From an uncultured Lacinutrix sp. (lineage in GTDB: Bacteria; Bacteroidota; Bacteroidia; Flavobacteriales; Flavobacteriaceae), in contig CAKZMU010000045.1 of assembly GCA_937129145.1 (NCBI GenBank), positions 1 through 64,000 of the forward strand: 64,000 nt of DNA. Reading direction: 5' to 3'. How positions within the stretch are numbered: position 1 is the first letter of the stretch; each line of letters starts with the position of its first letter. The notes below the pieces were generated by a model, which had not been told where the DNA came from, searched no databases, and was given only the letters and a program-made list of their open reading frames with translations. Made by a program: the position numbers and the translations under genes. Shown here piece by piece: positions 43,064 to 52,208 of the stretch.

Positions 43064-46000
43064 TTATTTCTTCTCAATCCAATTACGCGCATTCACAAAC
43101 GCTTCCAACCAAGGTGATACTTCATCCTTTCTGCCTTCTGGATAATGTGCCCAATTCCACTGGAATGTTGAACGCTCAATATGTGGCATGGTTACTAAAT
43201 GACGACCAGTTGTATCGCACATCATGGCTGTGTTAAAATTGGAGCCATTTGGGTTGTGAGGATAACCTTCGTAACTGTATTTTGCACAGATGTTATATTT
43301 GTCTTCAGCATAAGGTAAACTAAACTTTCCTTCACCATGAGAAATCCAAACTCCTAACGTTGTTCCAGCAAGGGTAGATAACATGACTGAATTATTCTTT
43401 TGAATTTTTACTGATGTAAATGCGCTCTCGTGTTTTCCAGAATCGTTATAAGTTAATTTTCCATGAACTTCGTGTTCTGGGTTAACAAGATCTAACTCCA
43501 TCCATAATTGAGCACCATTACAAATACCAACAGATAATGTGTCTTCTCTTTTAAAGAATTTCTTTAAAGCGGTATTTGCTTTTTCGTTGTATTTGAAAGC
43601 ACCTGCCCAACCTTTTGCGGAACCTAAAACGTCAGAGTTTGAAAATCCTCCAACAGCACCAATAAACTGAATATCTTCAAGGGTTTCACGACCAGAGATT
43701 AAGTCGGTCATGTGAACATCTTTAACATCAAAACCAGCTAAATACATGGCATTAGCCATTTCACGTTCGGAGTTTGAACCTTTTTCTCTAAGTATAGCTG
43801 CTTTTGGACGTTTTTTGTCATTACGAGGAGCTTGCGACGTGGTAATCTTTTTATTTAGAACAGATTGCTTCGTTTCACTCGCAATGACGTCAGCTAGTTT
43901 TCCTGTAAAATGCTTTGGAAAAACGTACTGTAATGGTTGATTTTTATAATTGTTGAATCTGTTCTCAGCTAAGCCATTGGCTGTTTGTTTTTGGTCGAGT
44001 AGGTATGAGGTTTTGTACCAAACATCTCTTAATCTTGAAACCGTTAACGTAAATACTTCGGCTTGATTAATAATACTTAAAACATTACTTTCTGTTACTT
44101 TACCAATGTTGAAGAATTCAATATTTGCTTCAGATAGCGTGGATTCAATAGAAGCATCTTTTGCTTGAAATACAATGCCTGAATTTTCAGCAAATAACAC
44201 TTTAAATGAGTCTTTTTCATTCAATGCAGTGATATCTAATTCTGCACCAAGGTTATTATCTGCAAAGCACATTTCTAATAAAGTCGTAATCAATCCGCCA
44301 GAAGCTACATCGTGTCCAGCAACAATTTTCTCATCTTTAATTAATTTCTGAATGGTATCGAAAACCGTTTTCACGTAGTTTGCATTGGCTACATTTGGAG
44401 CATCATTTCCTATCTTATTAAGAATTTGAGCAAACGAACTGCCACCTAATTTAAAGTCATCTTGAGATAAGTTGATGTAGTATATATCGCCAGAATTCTT
44501 TTGAAAAACTGGCTCAACGACTTTAGAAATATCATTACAATTTGCAGCAGCAGAAATAACAACTGTTCCTGGAGCAATAACCTCCTCGTTAGGATATTTT
44601 TGCTTCATAGACAAGGAATCTTTACCTGTTGGGACGTTAATCCCTAAATCAATAGCAAATTCTGAAATGGCTTGAACAGCCTCGTATAAACGTGCATCTT
44701 CACCTTCATTTTTACATGGCCACATCCAGTTTGCTGATAAAGACACCGATTTCAATCCATCTTTTAAAGGTGCCCAAATAATGTTTGTTAAGGCTTCAGT
44801 AATACTATTTCTACTTCCAGCGATTGGATTAATTAATCCAGAAATTGGTGAGTGCCCAATAGAGGTTGCAATGCCTTCTTTTCCTTTATAATCCAGAGCC
44901 ATGACACCAACATTATTTAGTGGTAATTGTAAAGGTCCAGCGCATTGTTGTTTTGCAACTTTACCACCAACACATCTATCAACTTTGTTAGTTAGCCAAT
45001 CTTTACACGCTACAGCTTCTAGCTGCAATATTTGATCTAAATACTCGTAGAAATTATCCGAGGTGTACGTAATATCTTCATAGTTTCTTTTAACAGTTTT
45101 GTCGGTCATAACTGTTTTTGGAGAACTTCCGAACATGTCTTCCATAGCCAAATCCATAGGTTTGTTGCCTTTGGTTTTAGATTGGAATGTAAAACGGTCG
45201 TCTCCTGTAACATCGCCAACGGTGTACATTGGCGAACGCTCACGTTCAGCAATTTTATTAAGAGTATCAATATGTTCTTCGGCAATCACTAATCCCATAC
45301 GTTCTTGAGATTCGTTACCTATTATTTCTTTGTCAGACAATGTTGGGTCACCAACAGGTAATTTATCTAAATCAATCTTTCCACCTGTATCCTCAACTAA
45401 TTCAGATAAACAGTTTAAGTGACCACCAGCGCCATGGTCGTGAATTGATACGATGAAGTTCTCATCACTTTCAACCATCCCACGAATGGCATTGGCTGCC
45501 CGTTTTTGCATTTCTGGGTTGGAACGTTGTACCGCATTTAACTCGATACCTGATTCAAACTCTCCAGTATCTGCTGATGATACAGCAGCGCCACCCATTC
45601 CGATGCGATAATTTTCACCACCAAGAATCACAATTTTATCACCTTTTGTGGGTGTGTCTTTTATTGCTTGATTCACTTTGCCATATCCAATGCCTCCAGC
45701 TTGCATGATAACTTTGTCGAAGCCTAGTTTTCTGGCGTTTTCTTTATGTTCGAAAGTCAATACTGAACCACAAATAAGAGGTTGTCCAAATTTGTTTCCA
45801 AAATCTGAAGCACCATTGGATGCTTTTATTAAAATATCTATTGGTGTTTGATATAACCATTCACGAGCTTCAAATTTTTGCTCCCAAGGTCTATCTTTTT
45901 CTAATCTAGAATAAGATGTCATGTACACTGCAGTTCCTGCTAATGGCAACGATCCTTTTCCTCCAGCTAATCTATCTCTAATTTCTCCACCAGATCCAGT

Positions 46001-46786
46001 TGCTGCACCATTAAAAGGCTCAACGGTTGTTGGGAAGTTATGAGTTTCTGCTTTCAAGGAAATTACAGAATCAAATTCTTCTGTTGCGTAATAATCTGGA
46101 ACATCAGCACGTTTTGGAGCAAATTGCTCCACTTTTGGGCCTTTAATAAAGGCGACATTATCTTTATAAGCAGATACAATATCGTTAGGATGTTGTTTGG
46201 AAGTTTCTTTAATGAGTTTAAACAATGAGGTTGGCTTTTCTTCGCCATCAATAACGAATGTACCATTAAAAATCTTGTGGCGACAGTGTTCTGAATTTAC
46301 TTGTGAGAACCCAAATACTTCAGAATCAGTTAATGCTCGTCCTATTTTTTTACTAACATCATTTAAGTATTCAACCTCTTCGTCACTAAGCGCTAAACCT
46401 TCCTGCTGATTGTAAGTTGCAATGTCTTCAATGTCTAAAATTGGTTCTGGTTGAACATCAATTGTGAATGACTCTTGATTTAACCCATTAAATTTTTCAG
46501 AAATCATAGGGTCGTAGTCCTTAAAATCTTCGGTAACGGCTTTAAACTCTTCAATCCGGATGATGCCATCAATTCCCATATTTTGAGTAATTTCAACTGC
46601 GTTGGTGCTCCAAGGTGTAATCATGGCAGCACGTGGACCAACAAAAAAAGCATCTAAGGATGCTTGTTCTATTTTTGGTTGGTTGCCAAATAACCATACG
46701 AGTTTAGTGATGGTTTCAGTTGATAATTCTTTTGTTGCTTGAACAGCAAATACGTTGCTGTTTTGGTTTCCGAAGAAATGAATCAT
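43064..46786 (-). CDS. purL: Phosphoribosylformylglycinamidine synthase (large type)
   Basis: Fourth step of purine synthesis, converting FGAR to FGAM with glutamine and ATP. It has the single-chain layout: an N-terminal PurS-like region, a linker, two AIR-synthase units (SVISLKAETHNFPTTVEPFNGAATGSGGEIRD, then VPTGKDSLSMKQKY), and a C-terminal class I glutaminase with nucleophile Cys near residue 1087 (VGICNGAQLWMEL) and HGEGKF near the end. An unusual 24-codon insert (Val967-Asp990) between synthase and glutaminase corresponds exactly to a palindromic element at 43817-43888. A minus-strand -7 box TAAATTTG (46818-46825) lies upstream. Confidence 0.95.
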   Translation of the reverse strand: MIHFFGNQNSNVFAVQATKELSTETITKLVWLFGNQPKIEQASLDAFFVGPRAAMITPWSTNAVEITQNMGIDGIIRIEEFKAVTEDFKDYDPMISEKFNGLNQESFTIDVQPEPILDIEDIATYNQQEGLALSDEEVEYLNDVSKKIGRALTDSEVFGFSQVNSEHCRHKIFNGTFVIDGEEKPTSLFKLIKETSKQHPNDIVSAYKDNVAFIKGPKVEQFAPKRADVPDYYATEEFDSVISLKAETHNFPTTVEPFNGAATGSGGEIRDRLAGGKGSLPLAGTAVYMTSYSRLEKDRPWEQKFEAREWLYQTPIDILIKASNGASDFGNKFGQPLICGSVLTFEHKENARKLGFDKVIMQAGGIGYGKVNQAIKDTPTKGDKIVILGGENYRIGMGGAAVSSADTGEFESGIELNAVQRSNPEMQKRAANAIRGMVESDENFIVSIHDHGAGGHLNCLSELVEDTGGKIDLDKLPVGDPTLSDKEIIGNESQERMGLVIAEEHIDTLNKIAERERSPMYTVGDVTGDDRFTFQSKTKGNKPMDLAMEDMFGSSPKTVMTDKTVKRNYEDITYTSDNFYEYLDQILQLEAVACKDWLTNKVDRCVGGKVAKQQCAGPLQLPLNNVGVMALDYKGKEGIATSIGHSPISGLINPIAGSRNSITEALTNIIWAPLKDGLKSVSLSANWMWPCKNEGEDARLYEAVQAISEFAIDLGINVPTGKDSLSMKQKYPNEEVIAPGTVVISAAANCNDISKVVEPVFQKNSGDIYYINLSQDDFKLGGSSFAQILNKIGNDAPNVANANYVKTVFDTIQKLIKDEKIVAGHDVASGGLITTLLEMCFADNNLGAELDITALNEKDSFKVLFAENSGIVFQAKDASIESTLSEANIEFFNIGKVTESNVLSIINQAEVFTLTVSRLRDVWYKTSYLLDQKQTANGLAENRFNNYKNQPLQYVFPKHFTGKLADVIASETKQSVLNKKITTSQAPRNDKKRPKAAILREKGSNSEREMANAMYLAGFDVKDVHMTDLISGRETLEDIQFIGAVGGFSNSDVLGSAKGWAGAFKYNEKANTALKKFFKREDTLSVGICNGAQLWMELDLVNPEHEVHGKLTYNDSGKHESAFTSVKIQKNNSVMLSTLAGTTLGVWISHGEGKFSLPYAEDKYNICAKYSYEGYPHNPNGSNFNTAMMCDTTGRHLVTMPHIERSTFQWNWAHYPEGRKDEVSPWLEAFVNARNWIEKK
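43817..43888. mobile_element. Palindromic MITE/REP-like element inserted in frame in purL
   Basis: The 72-base element starts GTCATTACGAGGAGCTTGCG and ends CGTTTCACTCGCAATGAC. The ends are inverted repeats: AATGAC termini, CTCG(C/T)AATGAC, and AGATTGC/AGATTAC inner arms around a short AT-rich loop. The pattern cattgcgag...gaagcaatct is recalled as a dispersed repeat in many bacteria. It fills exactly 24 codons in frame. Confidence 0.8.
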
Positions 46787-46817
46787 TATATGTTAGTTTG
46801 TGTTGTTTTTTAAAGTG

Positions 46818-46825
46818 CAAATTTA
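46818..46825 (-). promoter_or_regulatory. -7 box of purL
   Basis: Minus-strand TAAATTTG followed by CAC, identical to the boxes before rpmE2 and mtaB. No TTG is seen at the usual -33 distance. Confidence 0.45.
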
Positions 46826-46895
46826 ATTTTTTTAGTTGTATTTGTTTGCTAAAAATCAATCTTAATTTGATAGTTATTCACGAGGTTTTGAACAT

Positions 46896-46926
46896 AAAAA
46901 AAGCGACCGTTTATGGTCGCTTTAAA
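46896..46926 (-). terminator. Intrinsic terminator after the endonuclease gene
   Basis: AAAGCGACC (46900-46908) and GGTCGCTTT (46915-46923) form a nine-base stem with a six-base loop. It lies just beyond the stop codon at 46936. Confidence 0.82.
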
Positions 46927-46935
46927 ATATAAGCT

Positions 46936-48801
46936 TTATTGCCTTATGAGTTTTTTGGTAGTGCTTTGATTGTCACTAGAAATTCTAACCAGATAAACGC
47001 CTTTATTAATATTTGAGATATCAATATAATCATTATTGTTATTTATTGATTTTGACATAACCAGTTTTCCGAGTACGTCATATATTTTAATATTTAAGTG
47101 TTTGTTTGTATTGAAATAAATAGTATTTCCTTTTGCCGGATTTGGATATAGTTTTAATTCATTTAAAGAATGGTCGTTTATGCTTAAAACAGAACTATGT
47201 TGCCCTAAATCACTATAAGTTGTTAAAGAATAAGAATCCCATTCTGCAACTTCATTAAAGGTCGTGTTTGGAGAAGTTACAGTGTTTTTTCTTCTTAAAA
47301 CAACATCTTTCGCAAAGTTTGAGCTTCCATTATTAAATACTCCAATTATGTCAATAAGCACATTGTTTTTAAATAATCCAACAGGATCATTTCCGTTAAA
47401 GTTAATTGGCTCTCCATTATTTGTTGAAGAATTGTTCGGATGAATTAAATCGGCTTCATCTATTAGTTTTTGTGCATCAGCATCTCCATTAATCACGACA
47501 AAAACATCACCAGCTGCAATCGAACCAGACAAATTTAAAGGTGACGACCAAGACGATCCGCCATTTCCATTTCTCTTAATACTATAACTGCTCAAACTAA
47601 CTGCAGAGCCACTAATATTAGCTATTTCTAATGCTTTGTTATTGCCTGAGCTTTCGATATATTCTGAAAAGAATAAGTCAATGCCTCCGCTTGAACCATT
47701 ATTGGTTGTCATTTCACAGGCTTGATTACTTACTGTTGATGTATTACCAGTCGCATCTTTTGCATATACTGTGAAGCAATAGTTTGTGGCTGCCGATAAA
47801 CCTGTTGCAGTAAAAGAGTTTGTAGTACTGTTATATGTATTAACGCCTCCAACATATATATCATAAGATGCAACGCCTACATTATCAGTAGATGCATTCC
47901 AAGTTAAATCGATAGTATTATCTGTTGGGTTTGAAGTAACTAATCCTGTTGGCGGAGTTGGTGCTTCAGTATCTGGAGCAGCATTCCAAATCATATTTAC
48001 AAATTCAGGATGATCAACAAAAGGATTCGCATTTCCTTGAAAGTTGTAAGCGGCATTATTTCTATCTATTTCAGCCTGAACAACTGGGTCGTTTGCATGC
48101 CAATCAAGTAATAAATCAATATACCAATCTTCATAAAATTGCCCACTAGTTCCATTAAGCGGATTGTTGGTGGCAGTATGTGGATCCCATCCTGAATCAT
48201 TCCAGTTGTTTTCATATCTCACAGCAAAATACAATAGAGCTCTTGCAATATCTCCTTTAAACTCATCAATAGGTTCAAATACAGTTCCATTATAGCTTCC
48301 AAAAGTATTGGGTCCAACTTTTGAACCGTTATTAGATGTCCATGTGGGACTACTTACTTCGCCAAATTGGTAGTTGCTTCGTCTATTGTTAACATATCCA
48401 TCAGATGGTATAACATGGTGAACATCTGACCTCATTGGATAGTTCTTATCAAAAAAGCCTTGAGGGAATAAATGTTCACGGTTATAGCAATCGTTTTCTG
48501 AATCGTAAGAACCACATTGCCTATTGCCATGTGTATAGAAATAAGAATCAGTTCCAGATGGATTTTCAGAATAGAAATCTAAGACAGAATCATCATCCTC
48601 GTAATAATCGTCATTGTGTGTAGTTTGATAAGCTGTATAAAGAGCTCCATATCCTTGATCAACATGACCATTAGACACAATGTTGTGTAGTTGTGTTTTT
48701 AATGTATAGCCAGTTCCAGTTGCTGTATCGTAATAATTTGAAGGAACTTGAGCTTGTAATAACGCAGTAAAGAATAAAAAGTATAAGTAAATATGCTTCA
48801 T
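46936..48801 (-). CDS. Secreted endonuclease I with FN3, lamin-tail and T9SS sorting domains
   Basis: Domains in order: signal peptide (YFLFFTALLQAQ); an EndA-type nuclease at about residues 20-265 (CYNREHLFPQGFF, DVHHVIPSDGYVNNRRSNYQFGEV) with the conserved histidines and Asn of the beta-beta-alpha metal fold; a fibronectin III domain near 275-365 (PTGLVTSNPTDNTIDLTWNA); a lamin-tail domain near 375-520 (DLFFSEYIESSGNNKALEIAN); and a T9SS type A sorting domain (LYPNPAKGNTIYF, KGVYLVRISSDNQ, KLIRQ). It probably degrades external DNA at the cell surface for phosphate or nucleotides. It is a single-gene unit, six bases from the RsmB-like gene stop. Confidence 0.92.
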   Translation of the reverse strand: MKHIYLYFLFFTALLQAQVPSNYYDTATGTGYTLKTQLHNIVSNGHVDQGYGALYTAYQTTHNDDYYEDDDSVLDFYSENPSGTDSYFYTHGNRQCGSYDSENDCYNREHLFPQGFFDKNYPMRSDVHHVIPSDGYVNNRRSNYQFGEVSSPTWTSNNGSKVGPNTFGSYNGTVFEPIDEFKGDIARALLYFAVRYENNWNDSGWDPHTATNNPLNGTSGQFYEDWYIDLLLDWHANDPVVQAEIDRNNAAYNFQGNANPFVDHPEFVNMIWNAAPDTEAPTPPTGLVTSNPTDNTIDLTWNASTDNVGVASYDIYVGGVNTYNSTTNSFTATGLSAATNYCFTVYAKDATGNTSTVSNQACEMTTNNGSSGGIDLFFSEYIESSGNNKALEIANISGSAVSLSSYSIKRNGNGGSSWSSPLNLSGSIAAGDVFVVINGDADAQKLIDEADLIHPNNSSTNNGEPINFNGNDPVGLFKNNVLIDIIGVFNNGSSNFAKDVVLRRKNTVTSPNTTFNEVAEWDSYSLTTYSDLGQHSSVLSINDHSLNELKLYPNPAKGNTIYFNTNKHLNIKIYDVLGKLVMSKSINNNNDYIDISNINKGVYLVRISSDNQSTTKKLIRQ

Positions 48802-48806
48802 AAATA

Positions 48807-50021
48807 TTATTTTTTCTTTTCTAATAATGCCATGTAGAATCCATCGTAACCAGATTCGTGAGCTAACACTTTGTTGTCTTTTACAAATGTAAACTCTTTT
48901 CCTGACTCAGAGGCTAAAAAATCGTCAACCTGATTTTGATTTTCAGATGGTAATACCGAACAGGTTGCATATACCATTTTCCCTCCAGGTTTCAGCATTC
49001 TAGAATATTGCTGTAATACTTGTTGTTGTGTTTGCTTGATATTATCAATAAACTCAGGTTCTAATTTCCATTTGGCATCAGGGTTTCTACGTAAAACTCC
49101 TAATCCTGAACAAGGCGCATCAATTAAAATTCTATCGGCTTTATTATATAGTTTTTTGATGGGTTTTGTTGAGTCTATCACTCGCATATCTACATTATGA
49201 ACACCATTACGTCTAGCCCTAATTTTTAGCTTCTTTAATTTGCTTTCGTAAATATCCATGGCAATAATTTGCCCTTTATTTTCCATTAAAGAGGCTAAAT
49301 GAAGTGTTTTTCCACCAGCTCCTGCACAGGTGTCTACAACTTTCATTCCTGGTTTTACATCAAGAAAATCTGCCACTAGTTGCGACGATGCGTCTTGCAC
49401 CTCGAACCATCCATTTTTAAAGGCTTCTGTTTTGAATACATTAGCGCGTTCAACTAATTTTAATGCTGAAGGATGATTAGGCAAAAACTCGGTTTCTATA
49501 TCTTCCGATTGTAGTTTAAGTTGTAAATCTTTTTTATTGGTTTTAAGTGTGTTGACACGTAAAATGACTTCAGCTTGCTGGTTTTGTGCAGCCAACTCTT
49601 TAGTCCATTTTTCTTTTCCTAATTCTTTTAAACCTAGTTCGTCCATCCAATCTGGAACAGATTCTCTAAATTTTCTAATTTTTGAAAGCTCATCAAAACG
49701 TCCTTTGATTTTTCGGGTAGGTGTGTTTTCAAAGTATTTCCAATCAGGTAGTTTTATGCCTTTTAAAGTTGCCCAAACAGCAAATAAACGCCATGCATCA
49801 TCACGACTAAAAGGCTCTTTTACGTCAGCAATTTCAGCATATAGGCGTTTCCAACGTACAATTTCGTACGTAGTTTCTGCAACAAAACCACGGTCACGAC
49901 TTCCCCAACGCTTGTCACGTTTTAAAAGTTGCTGTACAACCTTATCTGCATAAGCACCTTCGTTGAAGATTTGTATAAGTCCATCAATAACTGCAAAACA
50001 TAAATTTCTGTGTAAACGCAT
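48807..50021 (-). CDS. RsmB/NOP-family RNA cytosine-C5 methyltransferase
   Basis: SAM-dependent enzyme that makes 5-methylcytosine in rRNA or tRNA. Motif I is VVDTCAGAGGKTLHLAS near residue 230; motif IV is ILIDAPCSGLGVLRRNPDAKW near 302, with one catalytic cysteine; motif VI is VYATCSVLPSENQNQV near 352, with the second cysteine. The roughly 150-residue N-terminal part is helical but not an obvious NusB domain, so the exact target (16S position or tRNA) cannot be assigned. A TACCTTTG -7 box lies at 50040-50047 on the minus strand. Confidence 0.91.
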   Translation of the reverse strand: MRLHRNLCFAVIDGLIQIFNEGAYADKVVQQLLKRDKRWGSRDRGFVAETTYEIVRWKRLYAEIADVKEPFSRDDAWRLFAVWATLKGIKLPDWKYFENTPTRKIKGRFDELSKIRKFRESVPDWMDELGLKELGKEKWTKELAAQNQQAEVILRVNTLKTNKKDLQLKLQSEDIETEFLPNHPSALKLVERANVFKTEAFKNGWFEVQDASSQLVADFLDVKPGMKVVDTCAGAGGKTLHLASLMENKGQIIAMDIYESKLKKLKIRARRNGVHNVDMRVIDSTKPIKKLYNKADRILIDAPCSGLGVLRRNPDAKWKLEPEFIDNIKQTQQQVLQQYSRMLKPGGKMVYATCSVLPSENQNQVDDFLASESGKEFTFVKDNKVLAHESGYDGFYMALLEKKK

Positions 50022-50039
50022 CTCAATAATTTAAGCATG

Positions 50040-50047
50040 CAAAGGTA
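50040..50047 (-). promoter_or_regulatory. -7 box of the RsmB-like gene
   Basis: Minus-strand TACCTTTG fits TAnnTTTG and is followed by CATG. It lies 18 bases before the ATG. Confidence 0.42.
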
Positions 50048-50122
50048 GTTTAAAAAGTTTATTTGTTGAATGGTTTGCTCGTTTATTCAATGAGTTTCCT
50101 ATTTTTATAAAAAGTTTAAAAA

Positions 50123-51160
50123 ATGAAACACTTAATAATTACATGTTTGTTAATCTCTTTGTTTTCTTGCAAAACTGAAGAAAAATTTATTCCAAGGGAT
50201 TTTAATACTGTTGAAGTAGAAACCATTTTAGAAGATTCACTTTTAAGTATTAGAGCCATTGATATTTTAGATGATGAAGGTTTGTCTTTTGCTGCAAATA
50301 ACAATTCGTTTGGTTTGTACGACCCAGCAACAAAGACTTGGAACATCTCTAAGCAAAAACAAGATACGCTTAAGTTCAGCTTTAGGTCTGTAGCACATAC
50401 AAGTACCGATTTTTTTATGCTAACCGTTGCTAATCCTGCATTGCTTTATAAAACGACTGATTCTGGAATGCAATTAGTGTATCGAGAAGAACATGATAAT
50501 GTATTTTATGATGCCATGACCTTTTGGAATGATAAGGAAGGCATTGCTATTGGCGATAGTATAGATGGCTGTTTGTCTATTATCATTACGAGAGATGGAG
50601 GTACTACGTGGACTAAATTATCTTGTGACCAATTGCCTTCAGCAGAAGATGGCGAAGGCGCATTTGCAGCCAGTAATACTAATATAGCTGTTATAGGAGA
50701 CAAAACTTGGGTAGGCACTACTGCAGGAAGAATTTATTATTCTGAAGATAGAGGAATGACTTGGGAAGTGATAGATACGCCTATAATTAGTAAAAAAGAC
50801 ACGGAAGGGATTTACTCTGTAGATTTTTACGACGAGCTAAATGGTTTTGCTATTGGTGGCGATTACACAAAGCCAGATGGAAACAACGCAAATAAAATTA
50901 AAACTACTGACGGCGGAAAAACGTGGCAACTAGTTGCAGATGGACAAGCACCAAATTACAGAAGTTGTGTGCAATACATACCAAATCGAAACGGACAAGA
51001 ATTAGTAGTAGTTGGATTTAAAGGAATTGATTACAGTAATGATGGAGGTAGAACATGGAAAACCTTAAGCGGTGAAGGTTTTTTTACGATTAGGTTTATT
51101 GATGGCACAACTGCTTATGCAGCTGGAAGTGGACGTATTAGCAAAATAACATTGAAATAA
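50123..51160 (+). CDS. YCF48/BNR-like beta-propeller lipoprotein
   Basis: A lipoprotein signal (LISLFSCKTEE) is followed by a single propeller with Asp-box motifs (ITRDGGTTWTKL, YSEDRGMTWEVI, TTDGGKTWQLV, YSNDGGRTWKTL). This resembles the photosystem II assembly protein YCF48 and its many non-photosynthetic bacterial relatives. At 345 residues it is a complete propeller with little else. No catalytic site is evident, so a binding or scaffolding role at the outer membrane is likely. It is convergent with the ECF operon across a shared terminator. Confidence 0.86.
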   Translation: MKHLIITCLLISLFSCKTEEKFIPRDFNTVEVETILEDSLLSIRAIDILDDEGLSFAANNNSFGLYDPATKTWNISKQKQDTLKFSFRSVAHTSTDFFMLTVANPALLYKTTDSGMQLVYREEHDNVFYDAMTFWNDKEGIAIGDSIDGCLSIIITRDGGTTWTKLSCDQLPSAEDGEGAFAASNTNIAVIGDKTWVGTTAGRIYYSEDRGMTWEVIDTPIISKKDTEGIYSVDFYDELNGFAIGGDYTKPDGNNANKIKTTDGGKTWQLVADGQAPNYRSCVQYIPNRNGQELVVVGFKGIDYSNDGGRTWKTLSGEGFFTIRFIDGTTAYAAGSGRISKITLK

Positions 51161-51162
51161 AA

Positions 51163-51188
51163 AAAAGAGAAGCATTTGCTTCTCTTTT
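51163..51188. terminator. Bidirectional intrinsic terminator
   Basis: AAAAGAGAAGC and GCTTCTCTTTT around an ATTT loop. It lies between the converging YCF48-like gene and the Spy-like gene. Confidence 0.85.
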
Positions 51189-51193
51189 GGGTT

Positions 51194-51655
51194 TTAGGGT
51201 CTGTTCTTTTTCATCCGCTGTTCACGCCTTTTTCTGTAAGACTCCATGAGTTTTCTATTAAAAGCATCTTCAGCAATTTTTAATTTAATAATTTTTTGAG
51301 GAGGGATAACATTTCCAAGGTCTTTAATTAATTGTTGTTTGGCATTGTGCTTTTTATCTTCAATGGCTAAATATTTATTTAAAGCATCTTGCGCTTCTTT
51401 CTCAGTGAGATTATCTTTTCTCATAACACCTCTCAAGGCTCTTTCATCATTATAGCGTATTTGATTTATTTTATCTTCAAACGTATTGTATATAGGCCAA
51501 AATTCTTGAGCCTCTTTAGGGGTTAAACTTAATTCTTCGGTAATGAAAGCAATTTTTTGTGCTTTTATTTGTTGTCGCCAGTCTTTACCTCTCGATTGTG
51601 CAAAACTCGAGAAACATAAGACAAATAGCAATAAGGGAGTTATTATTCGTTTCAT
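51194..51655 (-). CDS. Spy/CpxP-like periplasmic protein linked to an ECF sigma factor
   Basis: A signal peptide (PLLLFVLCFSSFAQS) is followed by a helical domain with repeated LTPKEAQEFWPIYNTFEDKINQIR and LTEKEAQDALNKYLAIEDKKHNAKQQLIKDLG segments. This resembles the Spy/CpxP fold built around LTxxQ-type motifs. Flavobacterial homologues are commonly labelled sensor of ECF-type sigma factor. It starts ten bases after the putative anti-sigma gene stop. The basic C-terminal tail (RKRREQRMKKN) is typical. Confidence 0.83.
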   Translation of the reverse strand: MKRIITPLLLFVLCFSSFAQSRGKDWRQQIKAQKIAFITEELSLTPKEAQEFWPIYNTFEDKINQIRYNDERALRGVMRKDNLTEKEAQDALNKYLAIEDKKHNAKQQLIKDLGNVIPPQKIIKLKIAEDAFNRKLMESYRKRREQRMKKNRP

Positions 51656-51665
51656 TTTTTTGTTG

Positions 51666-52175
51666 TTATTGGTCGATGAAGTCTTCTAAATCAACATTCT
51701 CTAAAAGATAATCTTCTAGGGAATCATCATTAAAAGTATCATCAAAAAGTTCTATGTCTAGGTTTATGTCGTTGTCTTCGGTTAATAATGACGCAATTTC
51801 ATAAGTATTTATACCTTGCTCAATAAAATAATTTTCTACAAGCTCGGTATCAATGCTATCTAGAGAGGTTTCCGACTCATTAAAAACTACAGCAAACATA
51901 ATGAGTATAGCAGCTGCTACACCTGAGATATAAATGAACGATTGCTTGTTAAACAACGAAACAACTTTAGGTTTTTTCTTAGAATTGACTTTAGCCAATA
52001 CAACATTTTCCAAAGTGTCAAAATACCCTTCAGGTGTTTTAAAACCAGAGTCATCAACGTTTTGAAGCGTCTCATTTAGCTTGATGTTGCCCATGATTTG
52101 TTCTTCCAAATTCTGGAAATAATCTTTTGGAACTTTAAAGCCAGTGTTTTTTATGTCGTTTAACTTGTTGTTCAT
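51666..52175 (-). CDS. Putative anti-sigma factor, single-pass membrane protein
   Basis: The start is set at the ATG giving MNNKLNDIKNTGFKVPKDYF; an upstream TTG in frame adds six residues. The cytoplasmic part holds a repeated motif (NTGFKVPKDYFQNLEEQIM, then DSGFKTPEGYFDTLENVVL). A single membrane helix follows near residues 85-105 (SFIYISGVAAAILIMFAVV), then an acidic C-terminal domain. Position between an ECF sigma gene and the Spy-like gene makes it the likely anti-sigma factor, though no classical zinc anti-sigma motif is present. Confidence 0.75.
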   Translation of the reverse strand: MNNKLNDIKNTGFKVPKDYFQNLEEQIMGNIKLNETLQNVDDSGFKTPEGYFDTLENVVLAKVNSKKKPKVVSLFNKQSFIYISGVAAAILIMFAVVFNESETSLDSIDTELVENYFIEQGINTYEIASLLTEDNDINLDIELFDDTFNDDSLEDYLLENVDLEDFIDQ

Positions 52176-52208
52176 GTTATTAGTTAGACTCAAATTTCAT
52201 TAAAAGGT

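Noticed and set aside
43746-43940. Plus-strand 64-codon frame with FVSLAMT-like sequence
   Set aside because: It is the antisense reading of the palindromic element in purL; such peptides are a well-known by-product of this repeat.
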